Below, in pieces: positions 1 to 8,871 of a DNA stretch of 64,000 nucleotides; position 1 is the first letter of the stretch; each line of letters begins with the position of its first letter. A model generated the notes under the pieces. It had not been told where the DNA came from. It saw only the letters and a list, made by a program, of their open reading frames with translations, and did not search any database. Source of the stretch: Aestuariibacter sp. (lineage in GTDB: Bacteria; Pseudomonadota; Gammaproteobacteria; Enterobacterales; Alteromonadaceae); NCBI GenBank assembly GCA_017794925.1, contig CP051238.1, positions 62,001-126,000 of the forward strand. Reading direction: 5' to 3'. The translations under genes were made by a program, and so were the position numbers.

Positions 1-1
1 T

Positions 2-1285
2 AACGTGGGTTTACGTTATGTGAAGCTGGACCGCAACGCGGACGGCGCGGTGACATTCCCTGATTTGAATCCGGACTTCCTGCCACCAGAGTCATTGCAA
101 GGCGCACCACTAACTGCGGAAATAGTGACCGACTGGATTAACGACCAAATCAGTGCCGGTACGTATGCCGATATTGAAGAAGCATTGGAAGCGGAAGAAA
201 ACCGTTGGATTGGCGACCAGTTGAACTACTTATCTGACTCAGAGCGTGCTTTTGGTAATGACGCTGAAGAACGTCTTTCGGCCAAAACCAGCTTCAGTAT
301 GCTGCTACCGAGCTTCAACTTTAAAATGGAAGTGGCAGACGATTTAATTACGCGCTTTGCCTACTCTAAAGCAGTAGCATTGCCGGATATGGGTGACGTG
401 CGTAACCGCGCTAGTCTGGGTACTGAGTCCATTCAGGCTGTTCGTCCTATCAGCAATCCGGATCCGGAAAATCCACCAGAGCCAGGTTCAAACCTTATCC
501 AGTCTGCCTATGTGCCAGCCTGGACTGGCTCGGGCGGAAACCCTTTCCTGAAACCCATGGAAGCGTCACAGTACGATATAGCGCTGGAGTGGTATTTTGC
601 TGACGTCGGCCAGTTGAGTATGACTTACTTCCACAAAGACCTGAAAAACTACTTCATTCAGGGTGCTTCGGTTCAGGAATATACCAATCCGACGACAGGC
701 CAGACGCAAAATGTGCTGGTGAGTTCTACCACCAACGGTGGTAAAGGGAAAATGGATGGTGTCGAGATTGCGTATCAACAATTCTACGACATGCTGCCTG
801 CGCCGTTCGACGGACTGGGCATTCAGGCAACCTATACCTACATTGATGCGTCAGGCGTACCGAACAACGAAGTGGATGTTGAGGACGAAAGCTGGCTGGG
901 TGATGACTTCACCGATACGGGTATTCGTGTAAGCCTGGACAACGTGCCGCTGCAAGGTCAGTCCAAGCACACAGCTAACTTTGTTGCCATGTACGAAAAA
1001 GACGGCTGGAGTGCGCGTATTGCTTATAACTGGCGTTCTCGCTACCTGTTAACCACGCGTGATGTGATCTCTAAGGCCCCCCTGTTCTACAACGACATCG
1101 GTCAGCTTGATGGTTCCATTTTCTATAACTGGAATGAAAACGTCACCGTGGGTATTCAGGGCACAAACCTGACCAATTCACAGTCTGAAACCCTTATGGT
1201 GTTAAACAACGAAGGTTTGGAAACCGGCCGTTCGTGGTTTAAGTCAGACCGTCGGGTTGCCTTTGTGATGCGTGCCAACTTCTAG
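2..1285 (+). CDS. TonB-dependent receptor, C-terminal part (5' end outside window)
   Basis: This is the C-terminal half or third of an outer-membrane TonB-dependent receptor. The frame is open to the left window edge, so the GTG at 5 is not the true start. The visible 427 codons hold alternating beta-strand patterns with aromatic residues, for example the segment ending YDIALEWYF followed by SMTYFHKDLKNYF, and the protein ends RVAFVMRANF, with the terminal phenylalanine typical of BAM-inserted barrels. The style matches the large Caulobacter/Xanthomonas-type receptors (TIGR01782). The plug domain and TonB box are outside the window. A halogenase-like gene follows 75 bp downstream, a common pairing in marine polysaccharide-using bacteria. 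The substrate cannot be told from this part. Confidence 0.9.
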   Translation, partial: NVGLRYVKLDRNADGAVTFPDLNPDFLPPESLQGAPLTAEIVTDWINDQISAGTYADIEEALEAEENRWIGDQLNYLSDSERAFGNDAEERLSAKTSFSMLLPSFNFKMEVADDLITRFAYSKAVALPDMGDVRNRASLGTESIQAVRPISNPDPENPPEPGSNLIQSAYVPAWTGSGGNPFLKPMEASQYDIALEWYFADVGQLSMTYFHKDLKNYFIQGASVQEYTNPTTGQTQNVLVSSTTNGGKGKMDGVEIAYQQFYDMLPAPFDGLGIQATYTYIDASGVPNNEVDVEDESWLGDDFTDTGIRVSLDNVPLQGQSKHTANFVAMYEKDGWSARIAYNWRSRYLLTTRDVISKAPLFYNDIGQLDGSIFYNWNENVTVGIQGTNLTNSQSETLMVLNNEGLETGRSWFKSDRRVAFVMRANF

Positions 1286-1308
1286 TTCGCACGTTTGCTT
1301 TAAACTGC

Positions 1309-1343
1309 ATCAGGCCGGCGTATTTGCGTCAGCCTGATTTTTT
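1309..1343 (+). terminator. Rho-independent terminator after the receptor gene
   Basis: Arms ATCAGGC (1309-1315) and GCCTGAT (1332-1338) are followed by a run of T. It lies between the receptor stop and the halogenase start, so the halogenase is probably transcribed partly or wholly on its own. Confidence 0.7.
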
Positions 1344-1360
1344 CGTTTCTGGGGTTCGCT

Positions 1361-2863
1361 ATGCAGTCACCACTTAAAAAAATTATTATTCTTGGTGGCG
1401 GTTCGTCCGGTTGGATGACCGCTGCAGCACTGGGCAAAATTCTGAAACATCATCCTTGTGAAATACAAGTGATTGAATCAGAGGATATTGGCACTGTCGG
1501 TGTAGGCGAAGCCACCATACCGCAAATTCTGTTATTTAACGATCTCATCGGGCTCGACGAAGACACCTTTATTAAACGCACTCAGGGCACGTTTAAGTTA
1601 GGTATTCAGTTTAAAGACTGGCGTAAAGTCGGTCACAGTTACTACCACGCGTTTGGCGAGGTAGGTAAAAACATGGAAGGCGTGCACTTCTACCATTACT
1701 GGCTGAAGATGCGTCAGCAAGGCAAGGCTGCACCGCTGGACGACTATACGCTGTCGTCGCTGGCCTGTAATGAAAAGCGTTTTATGCGGCCATTCGATGC
1801 TGGTAACTCTCCGCTATCCAGTATCGCGTATGCCTTTCACTTCGATGCAGGGCTATATGCGAAATACCTGCGCGAGTGCGCCGAAGGCCACGGTGTAGTG
1901 CGTACCGAAGGTAAAGTCACTCAGGTTCATCAGCACCCCAGTGGCGATATTCACTCGCTGGTACTGGAAAACGGCGAACAATACGAAGCTGACTTTTTCA
2001 TAGACTGCTCCGGTTTCCGAGCGTTATTAATTGAACAAACCCTGCAAACCGGGTACGAAGACTGGCGTCACTGGCTGCCCTGCGACCGCGCTGTAGCCGC
2101 GCCGTCTGCACTAACCGAGGAACCATGGCCTTTCACCCGTGCGGCAGCCCAGCAAGCGGGTTGGCAATGGCGAATTCCGTTACAGCACCGGGTAGGCAAT
2201 GGCCATGTGTATGCCAGTGAATTTATGAGCGACCATGACGCTGAGCGCACGCTGCGCGAAAATATCAACGGAGAGTTACTTGCCGACCCGCGGGTAATTA
2301 AATTTGTTACCGGCAAGCGCAAGAAGTTCTGGCACAAGAACTGTCTGGCTATCGGGCTAGCAGGCGGCTTTATGGAGCCACTGGAATCCACCAGCCTGCA
2401 CCTGGTACAGGTTGCCATTTCCAAATTCTTTAGCTTCTTTCCGTTTCAAACGCCCACTGAGAGCGATATTGACGAATACAATGCGCAAATGGATTTTGAA
2501 TTCACACGCATTCGCGACTTCCTGATCCTGCACTATCACGTAACGGAACGCGAAGACACGCCGTTCTGGCGATATTGCAAGAACATGTCAATTCCAGACA
2601 CACTTCAGGAAAAAATCGATCAGTTTAAAGCCAATGGGCGCATTAATCGCTTCAATAATGAGTTATTCAATGACTTGAGTTGGTTCGAGGTCATGTATGG
2701 CCAGGGACTGCGACCAGAAGGCTATCATGCACTTGCAGATATGTTCCCGGATGACGAATTAGCCAAGCGCCTGGAAGGCATTCAGCGGGTCGTTAGAAAA
2801 TCCGTAGATTACATGCCGTCTCACGCTGAATTTATTGCCAATACCTGCCCGGCTAAACCATGA
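1361..2863 (+). CDS. Flavin-dependent tryptophan halogenase-like protein
   Basis: This 500-residue protein belongs to the PrnA-type flavin-dependent halogenases, which use FADH2 and O2 to make HOCl and halogenate an aromatic substrate. The FAD-binding GGGSSG loop is at residues 12-17. The lysine equivalent to PrnA Lys79 is Lys79 here too (TFKLGIQF). The halogenase signature WQWRIP is at 268-273, and the EPLEST segment carrying the catalytic glutamate is at 339-344. All key residues are kept, so it may be active. The gene follows a TonB-dependent receptor and overlaps the next gene by four bases (ATGA). Genes of this type near receptors have mostly unknown substrates. Free tryptophan as the substrate is not shown by the sequence. 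Confidence 0.9.
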   Translation: MQSPLKKIIILGGGSSGWMTAAALGKILKHHPCEIQVIESEDIGTVGVGEATIPQILLFNDLIGLDEDTFIKRTQGTFKLGIQFKDWRKVGHSYYHAFGEVGKNMEGVHFYHYWLKMRQQGKAAPLDDYTLSSLACNEKRFMRPFDAGNSPLSSIAYAFHFDAGLYAKYLRECAEGHGVVRTEGKVTQVHQHPSGDIHSLVLENGEQYEADFFIDCSGFRALLIEQTLQTGYEDWRHWLPCDRAVAAPSALTEEPWPFTRAAAQQAGWQWRIPLQHRVGNGHVYASEFMSDHDAERTLRENINGELLADPRVIKFVTGKRKKFWHKNCLAIGLAGGFMEPLESTSLHLVQVAISKFFSFFPFQTPTESDIDEYNAQMDFEFTRIRDFLILHYHVTEREDTPFWRYCKNMSIPDTLQEKIDQFKANGRINRFNNELFNDLSWFEVMYGQGLRPEGYHALADMFPDDELAKRLEGIQRVVRKSVDYMPSHAEFIANTCPAKP

Positions 2864-3522
2864 CGAGTATCTCGATGCTGCCCGTGCCGGGCACTGAATT
2901 TCAGGTTGTCATTATTGACGACTTTATGCCCGGCCCGAACAAATTGGTGGATTTCGCGTTGTCTAACGGCAAAGCCCCTAAAGACGAGTTACTGTATCCG
3001 GGGCTAAGAATGCCTGCACCCGCGGGCTACCTGCGATATGCATTAGCCACCATTAACCTGGCATTTAAAAAGCTCAAAATAGCCGATACCCTCAGCGATG
3101 GCGAAGCCTATTTCGCCATGGTAACGCGGCCCCCCGCAGAGCTGACAACAGAACAATCCATTCCACATTTCGACCGCCCGTACACCCACGAATATGCGGT
3201 TGTACATTACCTCTGTTCACCGGCATTTGGTGGCACCAGTATTTACCGTTATAACCCAACCGGTCAGGTAGCAGTGACCGAAGCAACGCTTAATCGTTAC
3301 CAGCAAAGTCTGGACAAAGAATTAGCGGACCATCCGGTCTCACCAGGTTATGTGAATGGCGACACCCTCTTGTTCTCGCGCGTTGCTCAGGTGCCATGTG
3401 CGTTTAATCGTGCAGTAATTTATCCCTGCGCACTACTGCACTCAGGGGATATCCCGGCTAATTTTATCCCCGATTTAAACCCTTACACCGGTCGCTTTAC
3501 CGTGACCTCATTTCTGCGTTAG
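2860..3522 (+). CDS. DUF6445-like protein, possible 2OG-Fe(II) oxygenase fold
   Basis: This 220-residue protein resembles the DUF6445 family that accompanies halogenase-like genes beside TonB-dependent receptors. Its start overlaps the halogenase stop by four bases, so the two are probably translationally coupled. An HxD pair (PHFDRP, about residues 102-107), a later histidine in LLHSGDI and an arginine in GRFTVTSF are spaced as the iron and cosubstrate ligands of a prolyl-hydroxylase-like oxygenase would be. There is no signal peptide or membrane segment, so it should be cytoplasmic. The family call is fairly firm. The oxygenase activity is inference from the HxD...H...R pattern. Confidence 0.7.
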   Translation: MTSISMLPVPGTEFQVVIIDDFMPGPNKLVDFALSNGKAPKDELLYPGLRMPAPAGYLRYALATINLAFKKLKIADTLSDGEAYFAMVTRPPAELTTEQSIPHFDRPYTHEYAVVHYLCSPAFGGTSIYRYNPTGQVAVTEATLNRYQQSLDKELADHPVSPGYVNGDTLLFSRVAQVPCAFNRAVIYPCALLHSGDIPANFIPDLNPYTGRFTVTSFLR

Positions 3523-3714
3523 CTGGCACAAAGCCAACCCTAAAGCCAGCTTCAACAAAAACATTAAGACTTTGATACCAACACTTACTAAGCGCACAGC
3601 CTTGCAGGATTAGAATACGCACAGAGTTCATCGGCATTCCCCGGAAGGTAAGGAACATTTTCTCGCAAACCGTTATGTGCTAGCGTTGATCATTTTCCAT
3701 AAGGTCTCGATTTG

Positions 3715-5280
3715 ATGCAGGATTTTGCTGCGGTGATTCCACCGCTTATAGCCATAATCAGTGCGTTCACTACACGCCGTGTTATCTTGTCGTTGCTGTT
3801 AGCCACCTTTTCGGGCGCTCTGCTGCTGAATAACTTTCACCCTGTAGAGTCGCTTATTTCCCTGTTTGGCGACGGCATATTCAAGCAACTCACGGGGTCA
3901 AACTCACAAACGCTGATTGTGATTACGATTATTGCCGGATTCGTATTTTTACTCGATTCTTCAAACGCCATGCTGGCATTTTCAAGTTGGATCCGAAATC
4001 GGGTTAAAAGCGCGAAAGGTCTGCAGTTAACCACTTTCGGATCCGGCCTCGCGATTTTCTTTACCGACTCGGGTAACTCACTCATTCTTGGACCAGTATT
4101 TCGCCCTCTTTACGACAAATTCAAAATTTGCCGTCAGAAACTTGCGTACATCATCGATTCAACGTCCTCACCGGTGTGTTCGCTTATCCCTATCATATCC
4201 TGGGGCGTTACGATTCAGGCGAGTATCGTTGAAGGGTTTAACAATGCCGATTTGTCATGCCAGCAATTAGGCGCTCAGGGCATGACAATAAGCAGTGGCA
4301 ACAGCTGCGAAATCGACAGCCTTGGCGCGTATTTTCAGGTATTGCCCTATCAGCTTTATTCTATCCTTACGCTGATTGGCGTGGTGCTGGTCATTGTGAT
4401 GTCGAGCAACATTGGCAAAATGCGCAAGACCCAGCAACGTTGTAGCAACGGCAACATTGATTACGGCGACTTCGCCATTAACGCGGTTGAGTTATCACCG
4501 CAAACCCAGCGACATGGTGCCGCTCTGGTGATTAAATCACTGGGGACGTTGTTTTTATCTTTGGCTTTCTTCTTCGGCTATTTTGTGGTGACTAAAGGTA
4601 AGCTCGGCGGCCCTGACATCCGCATTGCCCTGGCGATTTCCTACACCTTTGCCATTTTAGTCACCATTGGACTAATGGCCCGCTACCAAATCAGCGATGT
4701 AAACAGCAGCGTAAAGCAGTTTTTTGCAGGAATGGGACGGATTTTACCTATTTTAACCATGCTAATCCTGGCCTGGACCCTCGGCACACAAATGAAGGAA
4801 CTGGAAACCAAAGTCGTGTTGGCGAATTTGTTATCAGGCCAATTTTCGGTTTATCTGGTTGCGAGTTTTATCTTTCTGCTCGGTGCCGTGCTGTCTTTTG
4901 CTACCGGTTCTTCCTGGTCTACTTTTACGCTATTCATCCCCATTGTGGTGCCGTTGGCCCTGCAAATCGACGCCCCTGTCTTTGTGTGTATCGGCGCGGC
5001 CATTAGCGGTGCACTGCTCGGCGATCATTGCTCGCCCATTTCCGATACGACGGTGCTTTCGTCAGGTGCCTCCGGGGTTGACCATATTTCTCATGTAGAG
5101 ACCCAATTGCCCTATGCCCTCATTATTGGCGGCGTCGCTTTTTCTGGCTTCATCCTGGCCTCATTGGGCGTGTCTGCCTGGTGGGTACTCACTTGTTGTG
5201 TCATTTTACTCGCCCTCATTCTGGGAGGGCTCAGTCAATACTATAAGGTTAAACATGCGTCCGATATTGTGGTTACGTAA
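3715..5280 (+). CDS. NhaC-family sodium antiporter / LysW-like lysine transporter
   Basis: This 521-residue inner-membrane protein has about 11-12 hydrophobic segments and resembles the NhaC superfamily, including an intramembrane DSGNSLILGP stretch and a conserved LLGDHCSPISDTTV motif near the C terminus. ATG 3715 is preferred over the adjacent TTG at 3712 because AAGG at 3701-3704 is well placed. NhaC-type proteins called LysW have been predicted as lysine transporters. The next gene starts inside this one's 3' end and encodes a lysine-forming saccharopine dehydrogenase, which makes lysine or a related amino acid a better guess than pH control. I could not see a lysine riboswitch upstream. 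Substrate is uncertain. Confidence 0.8.
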   Translation: MQDFAAVIPPLIAIISAFTTRRVILSLLLATFSGALLLNNFHPVESLISLFGDGIFKQLTGSNSQTLIVITIIAGFVFLLDSSNAMLAFSSWIRNRVKSAKGLQLTTFGSGLAIFFTDSGNSLILGPVFRPLYDKFKICRQKLAYIIDSTSSPVCSLIPIISWGVTIQASIVEGFNNADLSCQQLGAQGMTISSGNSCEIDSLGAYFQVLPYQLYSILTLIGVVLVIVMSSNIGKMRKTQQRCSNGNIDYGDFAINAVELSPQTQRHGAALVIKSLGTLFLSLAFFFGYFVVTKGKLGGPDIRIALAISYTFAILVTIGLMARYQISDVNSSVKQFFAGMGRILPILTMLILAWTLGTQMKELETKVVLANLLSGQFSVYLVASFIFLLGAVLSFATGSSWSTFTLFIPIVVPLALQIDAPVFVCIGAAISGALLGDHCSPISDTTVLSSGASGVDHISHVETQLPYALIIGGVAFSGFILASLGVSAWWVLTCCVILLALILGGLSQYYKVKHASDIVVT

Positions 5281-6337
5281 AGAAATTAAAGCGGGTGAAA
5301 AGCGTGTTGCGATCACACCTGCACATTGCAAAACACTGGTAGAAAGCGGTTACGACGTGATGGTTGAAGCCTGCGACAACCGTATATTTGCCGATCAGGC
5401 TTTTGCCGAAGCGGGCGCGTCAATAACTACTGAATCGTTTTATCAGGCACCTGAACACGCCATTATTCTGGGTTTAAAAGAACTGCCGGAGAACACGCTT
5501 CCCCTTACCCATACGCACATTTATTTTGCCCATGCGTACAAGCAACAGGAAGAAGCCGAATCCATTTTGCAGCGATTTGAGCTGGGCAAGGGAAACATCT
5601 TCGATCTTGAGTTTCTTACGACGCCGGATAACCGTCGTATTGCGGCATTTGGCTATTGGGCCGGTTTCATTGGCGCGGCAATGGGGGTATTAGGTTACGC
5701 TCACTATAAGCGCACTAACGTACCGTTTCCGCCAGCGACCATCTTTGCTTCAAAGCAGGAACTCATTGATACACTTAAGGCGAAATTAACTGACCTGCCA
5801 CCCCCGAAGGCCATGGTCATGGGGGCACTTGGCCGGTGCGGTACCGGAGCGAGTGATCTGTTCTCAGCGTTGAATATAGCAACCCTGAAATGGGACAAGA
5901 CCGAATATGACACAGCACAAAAGCCTATTGCCGAGATACTGCAGCGCGATATCTTCGTAAACTGCGTGCTGTTGCAAGGTGAAAACTCGCCAATGATTAC
6001 TCGCGACTCGCTGCAACAAAACCAGCAACTGTCGATCATTTCTGATGTAAGCTGCGACCCGAATAGCCCATTCAATCCTATCCCGGTTTATGACCGCATC
6101 ACAAAGTTAAACGCGCCTTTCATAGACATTGAAAGTGGCAGCGAGCTACCGGTGCATTTACAGGCGATTGATCACCTGCCCACCTTGCTACCGAAGGAAT
6201 CCAGTGAAGAATTCGCAAACGCCTTGTTCCCGCACCTAAAAGCCTTTCTGGATGCATTAACTCAACAAGCTGAGCTGCCGGTAGTGTGGCAACGCGGTCT
6301 GGCTGAATACAACAACGCTCAGGCAAAACGCCAGTAA
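5255..6337 (+). CDS. Saccharopine dehydrogenase (NAD+, L-lysine-forming) type protein
   Basis: This 360-residue protein is of the LYS1 type, which interconverts saccharopine and lysine plus 2-oxoglutarate using NAD. The N-terminal alanine dehydrogenase/PNT-like domain begins LRKEIKAGEKRVAITP. The catalytic pair of the yeast enzyme (Lys77 and His96) corresponds to Lys75 (GLKEL) and His93 (FAHAYK). A Rossmann loop MGALGRCGTGA lies mid-protein, and the SDVSCDPNSPFNPIPVY motif is kept. ATG 5255 has AAGG seven bases upstream; starting farther upstream would only read the transporter gene in another frame. The 26-bp overlap with the transporter suggests coupled expression. A role in lysine metabolism through saccharopine is likely, but its direction is not clear. 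Confidence 0.85.
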   Translation: MRPILWLRKEIKAGEKRVAITPAHCKTLVESGYDVMVEACDNRIFADQAFAEAGASITTESFYQAPEHAIILGLKELPENTLPLTHTHIYFAHAYKQQEEAESILQRFELGKGNIFDLEFLTTPDNRRIAAFGYWAGFIGAAMGVLGYAHYKRTNVPFPPATIFASKQELIDTLKAKLTDLPPPKAMVMGALGRCGTGASDLFSALNIATLKWDKTEYDTAQKPIAEILQRDIFVNCVLLQGENSPMITRDSLQQNQQLSIISDVSCDPNSPFNPIPVYDRITKLNAPFIDIESGSELPVHLQAIDHLPTLLPKESSEEFANALFPHLKAFLDALTQQAELPVVWQRGLAEYNNAQAKRQ

Positions 6338-6375
6338 ACGCGATTTAATTCGAACGTCGGCACTTTCATCTAAAA

Positions 6376-6408
6376 AAGGGGGTAACAGCTGAAGTTGTTA
6401 ACCCCCTT
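6376..6408 (+). terminator. Hairpin terminator after the saccharopine dehydrogenase gene
   Basis: AAGGGGGT-AACA (6376-6387) pairs with TGTTAACCCCCTT (6396-6408) with one bulged base, giving a strong GC-rich stem. The T-run on the plus strand is weak. Confidence 0.6.
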
Positions 6409-6457
6409 CTCATCACCTATATTTTGGTAATCCCCAATCAACAGGCAGTGACGGTTG

Positions 6458-8866
6458 ATGTTGACAAGCAGACTACGAATCCTCGGCTTACTCGCTTTGG
6501 TTATGCTCGCCCAAGGGTGTGCCAACGTACAGAACTTTCAGACTTATCAAAATCAGGTGTTGGATGGCCGGTACGCTTCGTTAATCAATGACTACGAGAA
6601 CCGTTCGGGCTTGTTTGCCGACCCAGTATACCATCACCCAAAAATCATTCTGGACGTGTGCCGTGCCTACCTGGAGTTGAAACGCTATGCGACTTTCTTT
6701 AGCTGTGTCTCTAATGTTGAAAAACAGACGGCCGAAGATGGTTTTTACACAACCATGCAAGGCGCCTATACGCTCAACAGCGAACAGGCCCGAGCCTACA
6801 TTTCGCCGCTCATGGCAAAGGCTCACCTTGACCTGGGAGATCCTGTCGCAGCCTTGCGGGAGGCCAATGTCGCCATTCAGGCTGTCGAGTTGCTCAAAGA
6901 CATGGATAACAGCTGGTATGACTATAACGACTTCAGAATGGACTTATTGCACGAACCCTTATCTATTGCGGTTATTGCAGCAAAGTTAGCGAATCAACAA
7001 CAGGATATGCAATCCTATCTGTCTGACCTTGTGACGCTGGTAGATGAAGTCGAGGACGCCAATTCCTTTTTAAGTGGCGACATTGAAGATCCGAATCCGC
7101 GCAATGCCCACTTGAATCTGGCCAAAGCCTACTTTGCCCTGGAGCAATACGAAAAAGCATTAGTCGAACTGAAAAAATCGGGGAAAGTGGAATTTGTAGG
7201 CTTACTGACTAACATTGTGTTGCCCAGCGTCATGTTAACCAACCTGGCCTTTAACAACAACGATTTATTCAGTCAGGGCGATCGCGAATTTGTAGCCTTT
7301 CCCCGAAGCTACATGGTAGCCAGAATCACCTATGAACTGGGCGACATTGACAAAGCCCGCGAGCATTACGAAACGTTGCTAACTAATCCGCAGCTCTCGA
7401 ATTTTGGCTCTTTGCAGTGGGCGATATTGTACGATATGGCCAGAATCAACCTCACTCAGGGCGACCCTGATGCCGCTCGTGACTACCTGATTGAGGCAAT
7501 TGACGAAATCGAGTCACACCGCGAAAACATCAACACTGAAGCCGGTAAAATTGGTTTTGTGGGAGACAAACAGGCGGTCTACTTTACGCTTGTAAACCTG
7601 CTTTATGAGCAGCAGGATTTATCCTTAGCATTTGAATATGTTGAGCGTGCAAAAGCCCGGGCACTCGTGGATATGCTCGCCGACAACAACAGCTTCGGTG
7701 ATGCGCGAGCCGACGGCCTGCTTGATGAACTGAAGGCGTTGGAAAGAGCCTCTCTGGCGGTAAACGTTCTGGACGCCCCGGCGGCCAATAACCGCGGCAT
7801 CGAAATTCAGTCTGTCAGTGCGGCCATAAGTCAGGTCTCTGATGAATTGAGCTCCCTTACACAGGTCAAACCAACTCGCCTAAGCGAGATTCAAGGCAAA
7901 CTGCATGAGCGCGAAAGTTTACTGGAATTCTATGGAGCCAATAACACCTATTTTGCGTTTGTGCTGAGCAAGCATGGTATTGATGCGGTAAAGCTCGATG
8001 TTCCTGATCTGGAATCCACTATTGGCCGATTTCGCACTAGTATTGAAGAATCCACCTCGGATTATCGCAGCCACGCACGTACTGTGTACAATCAGTTAAT
8101 CGCCCCTATCTCATCGTTACTGCCGGGAGAGACTCTCACCATTGTTCCCCATGGCAACCTGCATTATATCCCGTTCGCAGCACTGACTGACGGCAACCGG
8201 TTTTTAATCGATCAGTATGACCTGCGCTTTTTACCGTCATCTTCCATTCTGAACTATCTGAACAAAGACACCCGTAGCGAAAGTGATCTGCTGGCGTTGG
8301 GTAATCCTGATTTAGGCGATGCACAATACGACTTGCCCGGCGCGCAAACCGAAACACTCCTGATCGACAAAGGCTGGTCTGATTCGAAAGTGCTGTTACG
8401 GCAGTTTGCCTCCGAGGCTAACTTTAAAAAGTTCGCGCCGTCCTTTAAATACCTGCATTTGGCATCTCATGGCGAATTCAACAGTCAGTCGCCGCTGCAA
8501 TCCCGAATGTTACTTGCCCCCGGTGACGGCGAAGACGGCAACCTTACCGTGTCTGAGCTGTATGGCCTGACGTTAAATGCGGAATTAGTCACCTTATCGG
8601 CCTGCGAAACGGCACTGGGCGAAGTGAATCGCGGCGACGATGTGGTTGGGTTAACCCGGGGCTTCCTGTACGCCGGTTCTAAATCCATCGTCGCCAGTTT
8701 GTGGGCAGTATCAGACGAAGCGACCGCGCACTTAATGGCTGGTTTTTACCAGAATTTGAAAACCATGCCCAAAGCCAGCGCCTTGCGGCAAGCAATACTC
8801 GCGACTAAACAGCAATATCCACATCCGGCATTGTGGTCAGCGTTTCAGCTGACCGGCGCGCTGTAG
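6458..8866 (+). CDS. TPR-CHAT lipoprotein (caspase-like)
   Basis: This 802-residue protein combines a lipoprotein-like leader (hydrophobic stretch ending MLAQGC), a helical TPR region over roughly residues 30-430 and a C-terminal CHAT domain, a caspase-fold peptidase domain. The CHAT dyad is complete: His671 in HLASHGEF and Cys716 in LSACETALG, with the usual GDDVVGLTRGFLYAG segment after it. The lipobox has Gln at -2, which is unusual, so lipidation is likely but not certain. ATG 6458 follows a TTG; no strong ribosome-binding site is visible. CHAT proteins occur in bacterial proteolytic and defence pathways, but no partner gene is adjacent. Substrate unknown. Confidence 0.85.
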   Translation: MLTSRLRILGLLALVMLAQGCANVQNFQTYQNQVLDGRYASLINDYENRSGLFADPVYHHPKIILDVCRAYLELKRYATFFSCVSNVEKQTAEDGFYTTMQGAYTLNSEQARAYISPLMAKAHLDLGDPVAALREANVAIQAVELLKDMDNSWYDYNDFRMDLLHEPLSIAVIAAKLANQQQDMQSYLSDLVTLVDEVEDANSFLSGDIEDPNPRNAHLNLAKAYFALEQYEKALVELKKSGKVEFVGLLTNIVLPSVMLTNLAFNNNDLFSQGDREFVAFPRSYMVARITYELGDIDKAREHYETLLTNPQLSNFGSLQWAILYDMARINLTQGDPDAARDYLIEAIDEIESHRENINTEAGKIGFVGDKQAVYFTLVNLLYEQQDLSLAFEYVERAKARALVDMLADNNSFGDARADGLLDELKALERASLAVNVLDAPAANNRGIEIQSVSAAISQVSDELSSLTQVKPTRLSEIQGKLHERESLLEFYGANNTYFAFVLSKHGIDAVKLDVPDLESTIGRFRTSIEESTSDYRSHARTVYNQLIAPISSLLPGETLTIVPHGNLHYIPFAALTDGNRFLIDQYDLRFLPSSSILNYLNKDTRSESDLLALGNPDLGDAQYDLPGAQTETLLIDKGWSDSKVLLRQFASEANFKKFAPSFKYLHLASHGEFNSQSPLQSRMLLAPGDGEDGNLTVSELYGLTLNAELVTLSACETALGEVNRGDDVVGLTRGFLYAGSKSIVASLWAVSDEATAHLMAGFYQNLKTMPKASALRQAILATKQQYPHPALWSAFQLTGAL

Positions 8867-8871
8867 TACAA

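Noticed and set aside
3523..3711. Possible lysine riboswitch before the NhaC/LysW-like gene
   Set aside because: The region is long enough, but I could not find the conserved core segments of the lysine riboswitch.
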